A DNA stretch of 14,569 bases from an uncultured Lachnospiraceae bacterium (lineage in GTDB: Bacteria; Bacillota; Clostridia; Lachnospirales; Lachnospiraceae): contig CAKRHL010000040.1 in NCBI GenBank assembly GCA_934338765.1, positions 1 to 14,569 on the forward strand. Reading direction: 5' to 3'. The translations under genes and the position numbers were made by a program. The notes under the pieces are model-generated. The model worked only from the letters and a program-made list of their open reading frames with translations. It was not told the DNA's origin and made no database searches. Each line of letters starts with the position of its first letter. Position 1 is the first letter of the stretch. This document shows positions 5,482 to 13,421 of the stretch, piece by piece.

Positions 5482-8178
5482 TTAGTCATTGACATCAGCA
5501 CTTGATGACGGTGCAGCTGACTCGCTTGGTACCGGAGTATCTGTTACATCCGGTGCCTGAGATGGCTTAATGGTAGCTGTTGCGTCCGGTGTCTCTGATG
5601 GCTTAGCAGAATCTGTCGGATCCGGTGTCATGGTTGGTGCCGGAGTTACGATCTGCTGCATTGTGATAACAAGTTTTACCTCACCCTGTGCCTGTGGGGT
5701 ATATGGATATCCGCCACGAACACCGGTAGGCTGAACCTTCACATAATATGTCTTATTGGCATCCAGTGTAACATTTCTCAGATATGCATATACTGTTGCA
5801 TGATCCTCCTCGTCATCAGATGCATCGGAAGATGTGCCGGCAATGTACTGCATATTTGCATCGAACAGTGCCACCTCACATCCCTTGTTCACTGCATTGG
5901 AAACCTTAAAGTCATACTTTCCTGTTGCTGCCGGAGTGAAACTCCAGGTTACATCGTTTCCTCCTGTAGAGTTCAGAACTGACTCCAGTGCCAGAGGAGA
6001 TGCCGCATAAGCAACAGCGCCTGTAATATCTGTTGCAACAGTATAGGTCAGATTTATATCCTTCTGATTATCCTGTGCAACTGCTACCGTACCAAGGGTA
6101 CGTAATGCATTGGCAAATTTTACCTTTACAACATATGTGCTGCCTCCCGGAAGGAATACTTTGTAATATCCTTCGGAATCAACACTTGGATTTGCAACGC
6201 AGATTCCCTTGTCATTGTAGAAATACAAGGTTGTATCCTTGATCTTGTCAGCAAACTGTGTCTGCTGGTCTACAGAAGTTCCGTTAAATACGATACCTTC
6301 TACAGAGTAACGAGCCAGTGTTGCCTTGATGGTTCCAACAGAGATATCCTTGTTGGTAACTGTGATCTTGCTTCCGAAGTACTTTCTGTTGCCCTTCTCA
6401 TCAACGATATAAGCAACATAGCTATTGGCCGGAAGAGCGATATTAAAGCTTCCCCGTGAATTTGTTGTGGTGCTGAAATCACCCTGCGTTGACTCATACT
6501 GCTGCTTCTGGCTCTCGAAGTAAATTGTTCTGTTGGCCAGCTTGTTACTGCTGTTTGAATATGTTGCCTTACCGCTTACTGCGTAAAAACGCTCCGGAAT
6601 GGTAACGGTTGTCATCTTATCAGCCTTTGTAACCTTAATCTGCTTGGTCATTTCGTATGCAACATCACCATACACCTTTACAATATATGTACCAGCCGGT
6701 ACTTCCATATCGTAAACACCTACTTCTGCGTCGCCTCCGCGAGCAGAGTAATTGTACTCTGTTGAAGTGAAACATGTATAGCTGTCACCCATTGTTTTGC
6801 CGGATGCAGATATGAAACGGACATAAGAACCGGTAACCGGAAGTCCGTTTGTACTCTTTACGATACCGTTTACATTGTACATAGGAACGATCTTTACTGT
6901 GATCGTTGCAGTACAGGTACGGTTAGCATCCATAACATCAGTAGCGATTACCTTGTAGGTATGTGTACCGGCTGAGATAGAGTATGGAATACACAGTCTT
7001 GTGAAGGATGCACTCTGCTTTGTAACTGTTTTGGCTGCATCATCTGATACCTTGTCAGTACTCAGTCTTACATCTGCATTGTCCGGTGTATCCAGTGTGA
7101 ATGTATAGTTACCGGAACCTCCCTGAGGAGCGATCTTATAATTCTCAACATAGCAGCTAAGATTGTCGTCTCTCTTATCTGCGTCAAGCTTTGTTGCATT
7201 CGCTGCAACCTGAGCTGCTGCCTTATCCTGAATATCCTGATCCCACTCAATCTCTTCGCTGTCATTGCCAACGGCGAGAACAGTTTCATCATAAACACCG
7301 AAGTTTACCTTTACAGCAGCCTTTCTTCCAAGCTCATCCACACCCTGAACAGTTACCTGGGAGGTAACTGTTTCCGTCGGGATTCCCTTGATCGCGTAAA
7401 GCTTCTTATCCAATGCTAAACCAGCCGGAAGTTTTCCCTTTGTGATATTCATTTTAATAGATCCAATACCGCCGGAGAAGTAATCCTCCATGCTCTGATC
7501 CAGTGTATCACCCTTTTTCAGCAGAATGTTAACTTCCTCATCACTTGCCTTAAAGGTTTTCTTGTACTGTGTTTCTGCTTTACTTACACCGGATGTGATC
7601 TGTACATATGCACCATTCTCAACGTAATCCTGCAGATATACACGATACTGCTTTGCATTGACCTTGATCAGCTTCTCAACATTGATCGCATTGTTGAATG
7701 CCCCCGTTGACTCCTCTCTTCTGGTAACGGTAAGATCTGTCACCTTCAATGAAGTATCCTTTTTCTTCAGCTTCAAAACAAGGCATGAAGTATCGAAAGC
7801 ATCAACAGAAACAGACTTAAAGTTTGGTTTCTGCTTCTTTACGGTAAGCTTACATTTGATCTTCTTTTTGCCTACCTTTGCAATGACAACGGTCTTACCC
7901 TTTTTCAGACCCTTGATCTCTGCCTTCTCCTGTTTCTTTCCACTTTTATTGGTAATCTTGGCAATCTTCTTTTTGCTGATCGACCATTTTACTTTTTTCT
8001 TGGCATTCTTTACTGTCAGGGTAGCTGTCTTTCCTGCAGTAATCGTCAGTTTGCTTTTACTAAGCTTTGGCTTCTTGGCAGCTGTAACGATGCTGAAATC
8101 AGCACCGCTTCCAGATACCACCATGCTCAGAGCTAAACCAAAGGCGAATGCGCGCTTTTCGAAATTATTTAATTTCAT
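5482..8178 (-). CDS. Secreted multi-domain surface protein (Big_2-like, Ig-like, CarboxypepD_reg-like repeats, TP-rich tail), 898 aa
   Basis: It has a signal peptide (hydrophobic core FAFGLALSMVV, cleavage near VTAA, residue 33-34). Residues 35-115 form a lysine-rich Big_2-like domain (KLTITAGKTATLTVKNAKKK, KVKWSISKKKIAKI, KKGKTVVIAKVG). About 225-297 resembles a putative-Ig domain (LPAGLALD, IKGIPTE). About 345-432 is a PKD/cadherin-like fold (APQGGSGNYTF, AGTHTYKVIATD). Three carboxypeptidase-regulatory-like beta domains follow at about 434-527, 532-620 and 623-712 (EVPAGTYIVKVYG, ALPANSYVAYIVDEKGNRKY, FLPGGSTYVVKV). About 735-840 is PPC-like (YDFKVSN, VALFDANMQYIAG, NKTYYVKVQP). The last 55 residues are Pro/Thr/Ser-rich (TPAPTMTPDPT) with no LPXTG, membrane helix, SLH or dockerin. 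No catalytic motif is visible. GGAG lies 8 bases before the ATG. It is a paralogue of the gene 54 bases upstream and probably co-transcribed. Adhesion or matrix binding is a guess. Confidence 0.88.
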   Translation of the reverse strand: MKLNNFEKRAFAFGLALSMVVSGSGADFSIVTAAKKPKLSKSKLTITAGKTATLTVKNAKKKVKWSISKKKIAKITNKSGKKQEKAEIKGLKKGKTVVIAKVGKKKIKCKLTVKKQKPNFKSVSVDAFDTSCLVLKLKKKDTSLKVTDLTVTRREESTGAFNNAINVEKLIKVNAKQYRVYLQDYVENGAYVQITSGVSKAETQYKKTFKASDEEVNILLKKGDTLDQSMEDYFSGGIGSIKMNITKGKLPAGLALDKKLYAIKGIPTETVTSQVTVQGVDELGRKAAVKVNFGVYDETVLAVGNDSEEIEWDQDIQDKAAAQVAANATKLDADKRDDNLSCYVENYKIAPQGGSGNYTFTLDTPDNADVRLSTDKVSDDAAKTVTKQSASFTRLCIPYSISAGTHTYKVIATDVMDANRTCTATITVKIVPMYNVNGIVKSTNGLPVTGSYVRFISASGKTMGDSYTCFTSTEYNYSARGGDAEVGVYDMEVPAGTYIVKVYGDVAYEMTKQIKVTKADKMTTVTIPERFYAVSGKATYSNSSNKLANRTIYFESQKQQYESTQGDFSTTTNSRGSFNIALPANSYVAYIVDEKGNRKYFGSKITVTNKDISVGTIKATLARYSVEGIVFNGTSVDQQTQFADKIKDTTLYFYNDKGICVANPSVDSEGYYKVFLPGGSTYVVKVKFANALRTLGTVAVAQDNQKDINLTYTVATDITGAVAYAASPLALESVLNSTGGNDVTWSFTPAATGKYDFKVSNAVNKGCEVALFDANMQYIAGTSSDASDDEEDHATVYAYLRNVTLDANKTYYVKVQPTGVRGGYPYTPQAQGEVKLVITMQQIVTPAPTMTPDPTDSAKPSETPDATATIKPSQAPDVTDTPVPSESAAPSSSADVND
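6684..6705. repeat. 22-bp identical segment shared with 9708-9729
   Basis: The plus-strand sequence here, with core TGTACCAGCCGGTACTTC, is identical over 22 bases to 9708-9729. Both copies encode the PAGTY turn of a CarboxypepD_reg-like domain, one in each paralogous surface protein. It is a coding match between paralogues, not a mobile-element repeat. Confidence 0.8.
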
Positions 8179-8232
8179 CGGTTCATCTCCTTTATTATTT
8201 TTGAAACAATCCTGTTTTCCTATTCCATAAAA

Positions 8233-11200
8233 CTACTTTACTACTGCACTTACATCAATTGTTGTGTACAGAGTAGAATCTGTTCTAAATGCCAGATAAA
8301 CGTCACCTGAGCCTGTTGCACGGAAAGTGATCTTTCCTGCTCCGTCTGCATAAGACGTATCTGTATATACAACATCCTCATCATCGTCTTCATCATAATA
8401 AGATGTAGTCTTGGTGTAATGTCTGTAATTTGTGATAAGATCATATGTTGCACGTTCAACACGCAGATCCTTTGCGCCAACTGTCTTAGCTGCATAATTG
8501 ATCTCGTATGACTGACCCTCTACAACCGGAATCTTAACATATGCGCAACATCTGAGATCCTCATCCTGTACATTCTTTGCACAAACGATAGATGCAACGG
8601 CGCCGTCCAGAGTCAACGCGGTTGAACTCTTCTCATAACCCAGCAGATGCTTTGAAACCTTAATATTTACATTACCAATGGACTGTTTGTAACTTGTAGC
8701 AGGTGTCACATTCATAATGTAAGAGCCTGCGGACAGATATACCGTCTCACGGACATTATCAAGAGTCGTAACCCGACTGTATGATGTCTTGGTTCCATCA
8801 GAGATTTCCCTGTAGATATCGATATCCCGAGGCATCTCATTGTCTCCGTTGAGAGCTACGGATACATCATATGGAACCGACGTCTTGTCAGCTGTCTCCG
8901 GAATTGCAAAACGTACCAGTAGATCATTGTTGCCGGTAGATGCATAAACTGCTTCCTGCTCCAGTGTTAATGCTGCTGCATTGGCATATTCTGCTGTAAA
9001 TCCGGCATCCAGTTCATTATATACAAAATCCTGCTTTACATCTGCACCATTAACAGTAACGGTACCGATTGTTGACAATCCTCTGTCTCCATTATAACGA
9101 ACGGTGTATGTTCCGTTGTCCAAAAGAACCTGACCAAATGTTCCATGATTTACTCCGTCTACATACTTATGCTCATTGATATTATAATCTCTGTCATACT
9201 TGGTACGTGCATAGATCACATTACCCTTTGCATCGTAGAACATCAGTGTTTCATTGCCTGTCAGCTGATCTACCTCAGTTCCCTGATCAGCATCGATCTT
9301 GTGAGTCCTGAAGGCTCCTGTTACCTCAAATCTGGATACTGCCAGCTTCTGATCACCGATCTCAGCATTGGTACCCTCCTCAACTTTAATAGGGTTTGCA
9401 AAATACTGTCTCTGGTCGTTCTCATCACGCCAGTACATCTTGTATGTTCCTGCCGGAAGTGATGCAGTAAAAGCTCCCTGATAATCAGTGTCTGCACATA
9501 ATGTCCAGCCCTCATACTGCTTATTTTCTGTCTCGAAGTAAACCTCATCATTCATCACTGCCTTGTCGTTTGCAAACTTGGCAACACCCTTGATGTTTGC
9601 AAAGCGAACCGGCATTGTAAGATTTACTGCACCGATCGCATCAGCTGCTACGGTCACCTTATCATTCAGCTCATACTTCACACCATTGTTACCCATCAGC
9701 TTTACAGTATATGTACCAGCCGGTACTTCTGCTGCATATGTACCTGCCTCAACAGCCGGTACAACATAAGCAGTAGATGTTGGTGCAGGTGTTGCTGCTG
9801 CCGGAGCAGCCGGTGTTGCTGTCGGAGCCTCCCTGAGGATCGTTGGCATAGGGAACGGACCTACCTTGGTAGTCTCACCATGAATATAAAGCTCGTACAT
9901 ATCTCCGTTTGCACAGGTAAAGTACGTATAATCCGCAGTGTCATAATCTGCCTGATGATTTCCTCCCGTTAAAATCTTCTTGATGTATGAAAAGCTGTCA
10001 GAAGACATAACATTCTTGGTATATTTCAGGAATGTACGACCAACCTCATAATCAGAGCCATTCTTGGCATCTGACGGATAGAAATACAAGCTCTCGTTTC
10101 CTGCTACCGGATTGTCAGCCATATCCTTGACGGTACCGCTGACATTGAAGTTCTCTACTACCTTTACAACAACTGTTGCGGTTGTTGTACGGGTTGCATC
10201 TGCTGCATCCGTAATGGTGATAGAATATGTATGATCTCCTGCTGCCAGTCCATAAGGAATATAAAGCTTTGTGCTCTCTGCTGCTTTCTTGGTAACCTGA
10301 TTGTTAGAATCTGTTACATCTGTAGAAAGCTTCACTCCTGCATCTGTGCCGGTCTGAACCAAGTCATACTTGTAACTGCCGGAACCACCCTTTGGTGCGA
10401 TCACATAACTTGTATAAACTGTGTTGGTATCCGGTGTAACCTCTGGATTTACAGTAGCTGTCGGTGCTGTTGTGGCAGCTGACGGAGTATTAACACTTGG
10501 GAAATCCGGATCATAGGTGTACTCCGGAGTTGCTGTTGGTGCCGGAGACGGAGTCGCTGTTGCCAGACGGCTTGCGTTTAACGATACCATATAATCATCC
10601 AGCTTGATCTTGTTGTCAGTAGAATCCGCTGCTGCGATCGTGGTCTCATCATACACCTTAAAGATAACCTTAAGGGTTGCCTTTCTTCCGGCCTCATCCT
10701 TACCGATCAGAGTTGTCTCTGTGGTACCTGCCTCTGTCGGAATACCTTTCAGAAGACCTCTCTTGCCCACCAGAGAAAGCCCCTTTGGAAGCTTGCTTCC
10801 CTTCTTTAATGAATATGAGATAAATCCCACCGGCTGATAAAATGCATCATCCAGACTTGTTTTCAGGACAACGTCCTTCTCAAGAAGTACTGTAACCGCA
10901 TCCTTTTTCACACCAAATGCCTGCTTATTCTGTACTTCTAAAGAATTCTTGCCAACGGTTACACGAACAAAGTCATTCAGACCTGCCCCTGAAGTCAGAT
11001 AAAGACGATATGTCTTCTGATCCTTGGTAGAAAGTGCCTCCACCTTAGGATTTTCATTGTATGAACCTGACTTATATGCCTTTACTGCTACCTTAACATC
11101 ACCGGCATTCAGTGGTGTTTTCTTGTTAAACTTCACTGTCAGGGCAGAATAATCCAGTTTGTCAACAGATACAGACTTGATCTTGTTTGCCTTAACTGTG

Positions 11201-11559
11201 ATCTTACATTTCAGTTTTACCTTTCCAACCTTTGCTACAACAACTGTGGAACCTTTTTTCAGTCCCTGGATTGCTGCGCTTTCCTTCTTTTTGCCACTTG
11301 TTGATTTAATCTTAGCAACTTTTTTGTTCTTGATGGACCATTTAACCTTTTTATTGGCTTTCTTCACCTTTAAGGTTACTGTCCCACCTGCTGTGATACT
11401 GGCCTTTTTCTTAGACAATTTGACTTTTGCCTTCTTTGCAGCTTTTTTGGTCTTTTTCGCAGCAGAAACATTCACTGAAGAATAATTTCCGCCGGTCACA
11501 ACCATAGCTACCGCAAGACCACATGCCAGCATGCGCTTTGCAATGTTCTTATGCTTCAT
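8233..11559 (-). CDS. Secreted multi-domain surface protein, larger paralogue with internal TP-rich linkers, 1108 aa
   Basis: The domain order matches the downstream gene. A signal peptide (LACGLAVAMVV, cleavage near VSAA, residue 33-34) is followed by a very Lys/Ala-rich stretch, then a Big_2-like domain at about 46-123 (KASITAGGTVTLKVKKANKK, KVKWSIKNKKVAKI). About 230-303 is putative-Ig-like (LPKGLSLVG, LKGIPTEAGTT). About 385-467 is PKD-like (APKGGSGSYKY, AGDHTYSITITDA). CarboxypepD_reg-like domains start at about 470, 654 and 744. Two low-complexity linkers interrupt it: about 334-378 (ATPSPAPTATPEY...TPDT) and about 577-602 (TATPAAPAAATPAPTST), the second splitting the first CarboxypepD_reg-like domain. 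The C-terminus (about 865-1108) is beta-rich, has an acidic YYDEDDDED patch and ends without any recognisable anchor, whereas the paralogue ends in a TP tail. GGAG about 8 bases upstream supports the ATG. It is the first gene of the two-gene operon. Function unknown; binding or structural role inferred. Confidence 0.88.
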   Translation of the reverse strand: MKHKNIAKRMLACGLAVAMVVTGGNYSSVNVSAAKKTKKAAKKAKVKLSKKKASITAGGTVTLKVKKANKKVKWSIKNKKVAKIKSTSGKKKESAAIQGLKKGSTVVVAKVGKVKLKCKITVKANKIKSVSVDKLDYSALTVKFNKKTPLNAGDVKVAVKAYKSGSYNENPKVEALSTKDQKTYRLYLTSGAGLNDFVRVTVGKNSLEVQNKQAFGVKKDAVTVLLEKDVVLKTSLDDAFYQPVGFISYSLKKGSKLPKGLSLVGKRGLLKGIPTEAGTTETTLIGKDEAGRKATLKVIFKVYDETTIAAADSTDNKIKLDDYMVSLNASRLATATPSPAPTATPEYTYDPDFPSVNTPSAATTAPTATVNPEVTPDTNTVYTSYVIAPKGGSGSYKYDLVQTGTDAGVKLSTDVTDSNNQVTKKAAESTKLYIPYGLAAGDHTYSITITDAADATRTTTATVVVKVVENFNVSGTVKDMADNPVAGNESLYFYPSDAKNGSDYEVGRTFLKYTKNVMSSDSFSYIKKILTGGNHQADYDTADYTYFTCANGDMYELYIHGETTKVGPFPMPTILREAPTATPAAPAAATPAPTSTAYVVPAVEAGTYAAEVPAGTYTVKLMGNNGVKYELNDKVTVAADAIGAVNLTMPVRFANIKGVAKFANDKAVMNDEVYFETENKQYEGWTLCADTDYQGAFTASLPAGTYKMYWRDENDQRQYFANPIKVEEGTNAEIGDQKLAVSRFEVTGAFRTHKIDADQGTEVDQLTGNETLMFYDAKGNVIYARTKYDRDYNINEHKYVDGVNHGTFGQVLLDNGTYTVRYNGDRGLSTIGTVTVNGADVKQDFVYNELDAGFTAEYANAAALTLEQEAVYASTGNNDLLVRFAIPETADKTSVPYDVSVALNGDNEMPRDIDIYREISDGTKTSYSRVTTLDNVRETVYLSAGSYIMNVTPATSYKQSIGNVNIKVSKHLLGYEKSSTALTLDGAVASIVCAKNVQDEDLRCCAYVKIPVVEGQSYEINYAAKTVGAKDLRVERATYDLITNYRHYTKTTSYYDEDDDEDVVYTDTSYADGAGKITFRATGSGDVYLAFRTDSTLYTTIDVSAVVK
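9708..9729. repeat. 22-bp identical segment shared with 6684-6705
   Basis: This is the partner of the segment at 6684-6705. It encodes EVPAGTY of the 1108-aa paralogue. The identity within two otherwise diverged genes fits paralogy or limited gene conversion. Confidence 0.8.
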
Positions 11560-11593
11560 TTTCTCTCTCCTTTGATTTTATTTTGTGATCCAC

Positions 11594-11629
11594 GGATACG
11601 GAAATCTGAACACAGATTTTCCATTATCC
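11594..11629. repeat. Dyad-rich leader hairpin upstream of the surface operon
   Basis: On the plus strand GGATA-C-GGAAATCTG is mirrored by CAGATTTTCC-AT-TATCC around a 4-base loop, giving about 14 paired bases with a one-base bulge and a small internal loop. A second short dyad, ATCC-AC-GGAT, overlaps its left end at about 11589-11598. It lies between the predicted transcription start and the ribosome-binding site. There is no T-run after it on either strand, so it does not look like a terminator. An mRNA-stabilising hairpin, a regulator site or a recombinase site are all open. Confidence 0.7.
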
Positions 11630-11651
11630 TTAGAATCTACAATTAACATGA

Positions 11652-11680
11652 ATTATATCATAATATAAACTCATTTTCAA
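11652..11680 (-). promoter_or_regulatory. Near-consensus promoter of the surface-protein operon
   Basis: On the minus strand TTGAAA (11675-11680, five of six matches) and TATAAT (11652-11657, perfect) are separated by exactly 17 bases, the best promoter in the window. The -35 box and spacer lie inside the last codons of the recombinase gene and the -10 box directly follows its stop. The leader to the ATG at 11559 is about 85 bases. Confidence 0.8.
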
Positions 11681-12806
11681 CAATCACTTTTAGCTGAATC
11701 CTTATATTTCGGTTATTGACAATGATCCTGCGAATAAAGATCCTGAGGAAAATTTCCAGGTATTTTTCGCTTTCAATACCAAAAATCCCACAGATCATTT
11801 TGCTCAGACCGGCAATGGGAATCCTGATCTTTTTTGCATCTTTTTTGCAGATCAGCAAATTACTGTCACTACTGTGCCGGCACAATGCTTTTCCGCAGAT
11901 TCCACATTTTGTCAGTCCGTGATACAAATGACGTTCCATTCTTTTCATCCCGCCGTTCTCTTTCTCCGGATACCATTTTCTGACCTCTTCATACATTTTT
12001 CCGCTGATGATCGCCTGATGACTGTTTTCATTTATCCTCCACATGTCTCTTGGAATACCGACTCTGACAAATCCGTTTCTATATTGACTCTCGCTTTTGT
12101 GCCATGGATCGACCCCCATGTACACCGGATCATGTAATATCTGCCAGACAGCAGATGCGCTCCACCTCCTGTCATCTGTCTCCTGATTAAGAAGCTCCGC
12201 AATCCTTGGGCAGTTCCTTCCCCCGATGCACAATCTGTATATCCGGCAAACCGTCTCAGCCTCCCGCTGCTTTACCACAAGCTTTCCTCCGGAGTCCTTC
12301 TCATAGCCATAAGGACATTTTCCCGGTCTCGCCCCGCCTTTTTGCCGCTTTGCCCGTAACGCCCTCTTGGTCTTGTTGGAAATATCCCTACAGTAATATT
12401 CATAAAAAAGATTTTTAATACCGTTTTCCAGATCCGGATGATCATAGTCACTGTCATAGTTATCCCCTATGGATACCACACGGACAGGGTACCTCGGAAA
12501 TACCGTTTCCAACAGCTCCGCCAACACCAGATGATTTCTGGACAATCTGGAAAAATCCTTTACCACAAGAGCTTGTATTTTTCCCAAAAAAATACCGGCC
12601 AGCATTTTTTGGACCGCCGGCCGGTTCATGTTTGTTCCTGTATATCCATCATCTTCAAATATCCGCAGTGCACAATGCGCCGATGCTTCATCCCTTCCTA
12701 TCCAGTTCTTCGCTAAAAGGATCTGGTTATCAATGCTTTTACTCTGTGAACCGTCTCCTTTGGACACTCTGCAGTACACCGCCAATACATTTTCATCCAC
12801 TGCCAT
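11658..12806 (-). CDS. Compact serine site-specific recombinase (resolvase/invertase N-domain plus Recombinase domain)
   Basis: It should cut and rejoin DNA through a 5'-phosphoserine link. Numbered from the chosen start (382 aa), the catalytic Ser is S15 in VYCRVSKGDGS, with the paired arginines of KDFSRLSRN at 87 and 90. A Recombinase domain follows (GGARPGKCPYGYEKDSGGKL, RIYRLCIGGRNCPRIAELLN, ILHDPVYMG). The zinc-ribbon region begins KCGICGKALC and has one later Cys (LLICKK) but lacks the usual fourth ligand, and the long coiled coil is nearly absent. The end, FIRRIIVNNRNIRIQLKVIV, looks like a normal recombinase C-terminus. Large serine recombinases are usually longer, near 500 aa. I chose the ATG at 12804-12806 with GGAG 6 bases upstream; an ATG six codons earlier has a poorer site. 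No tRNA, cargo or element end is visible. It could be an integrase remnant, a transposon relic or an invertase for a local switch. Confidence 0.88.
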   Translation of the reverse strand: MAVDENVLAVYCRVSKGDGSQSKSIDNQILLAKNWIGRDEASAHCALRIFEDDGYTGTNMNRPAVQKMLAGIFLGKIQALVVKDFSRLSRNHLVLAELLETVFPRYPVRVVSIGDNYDSDYDHPDLENGIKNLFYEYYCRDISNKTKRALRAKRQKGGARPGKCPYGYEKDSGGKLVVKQREAETVCRIYRLCIGGRNCPRIAELLNQETDDRRWSASAVWQILHDPVYMGVDPWHKSESQYRNGFVRVGIPRDMWRINENSHQAIISGKMYEEVRKWYPEKENGGMKRMERHLYHGLTKCGICGKALCRHSSDSNLLICKKDAKKIRIPIAGLSKMICGIFGIESEKYLEIFLRIFIRRIIVNNRNIRIQLKVIVENEFIL

Positions 12807-12892
12807 TTTTTGCTCCGTCTCCATCGCTTTCGGTTACCACCTTATCCGATCTTTTCTCTCTCCCTATACTATGCAGACATCATGCACTATTA

Positions 12893-13393
12893 TCACTTAA
12901 CAAAAGAAAGCAGCTCGTCGATAAAACTGAGTCCCACCTGATATAATACATACAACACAGTGACCGATAAGATCAGTACGAGACAACGATAGATCAGATA
13001 ACCTCTGGCAAAATTTTTCTTGGCCGGATGCGTCTTTTTGCTCAAAGCAAGCACCAGAACATAGATAAAACCCACAACAGGTATCTTGATCCAGCAGACG
13101 CTCAGAAACCATTCGCTGACAGAAACTCCTTCGGCATCATCAAAAGCAACTGCCTTCTGAAAAGAACGGGTAAGCATTTTTTTCTTTTTCTCCTGCTTTT
13201 CCCGACGAACTTCCTGCTGTTTTTTTTGTTTTTTCAGCACCAGTTCCTGATGCTTTCTTTCCTTTGCTTCATTGGAATGCCCTCCGTAAATATTATAATC
13301 TGCCCGGGCTTTTCTCTTTTTTTCCAACAGCTCCTGCTGTCTCGCCGCTTTTTCCTGCTTTGCGATCACCGAATCCTGCATTCTTTTTTCCAC
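12893..13393 (-). CDS. Coiled-coil membrane protein with two C-terminal helices, 166 aa
   Basis: I do not recognise a named family. Residues about 1-80 are a strongly charged helix rich in Lys, Gln, Glu and Arg (KKQKKQQEVRREKQEKKKK), likely a cytoplasmic coiled coil. From about 93 there are two membrane segments, SEWFLSVCWIKIPVVGFIYV (about 93-118) and LIYRCLVLILSVTVLYVLY (about 133-152), joined by a basic loop KKTHPAKKNFARG. The pattern 'SEW-x-hydrophobic-IP-V...-x-P-x-KKN-x-AR-x-x-L' resembles small two-helix membrane domains I recall from Clostridia. The start is GTG at 13391-13393 with GAGGG 7 bases upstream. The penicillin-binding protein gene ends 28 bases before it, so the two are probably co-transcribed and may act together at the membrane; that link is inference. 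Confidence 0.8.
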   Translation of the reverse strand: MEKRMQDSVIAKQEKAARQQELLEKKRKARADYNIYGGHSNEAKERKHQELVLKKQKKQQEVRREKQEKKKKMLTRSFQKAVAFDDAEGVSVSEWFLSVCWIKIPVVGFIYVLVLALSKKTHPAKKNFARGYLIYRCLVLILSVTVLYVLYQVGLSFIDELLSFVK

Positions 13394-13421
13394 GCTTTTT
13401 CCCTCGCCTCATTGTATGTTT

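Noticed and set aside
7658..8230. Plus-strand open frame of 190 codons with apparent membrane segments
   Set aside because: The hydrophobic runs arise from reading the antisense of the lysine-rich Big_2-like domain. There is no supporting start site.
5482..11559. Tandem DNA repeats or a hypervariable repeat array in the surface genes
   Set aside because: Although the domains repeat at protein level, the DNA of the repeats is well diverged and I see no perfect tandem units.
11594..11629. Leader hairpin as a terminator of the recombinase gene
   Set aside because: No T-run follows on the minus strand (GTGGATCACAAAAT), so intrinsic termination is not supported.
11560..12892. A complete integrated element around the recombinase
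   Set aside because: No direct repeats, att pair, tRNA target, cargo genes or terminal inverted repeats were visible. The recombinase gene sits alone between host-like genes.
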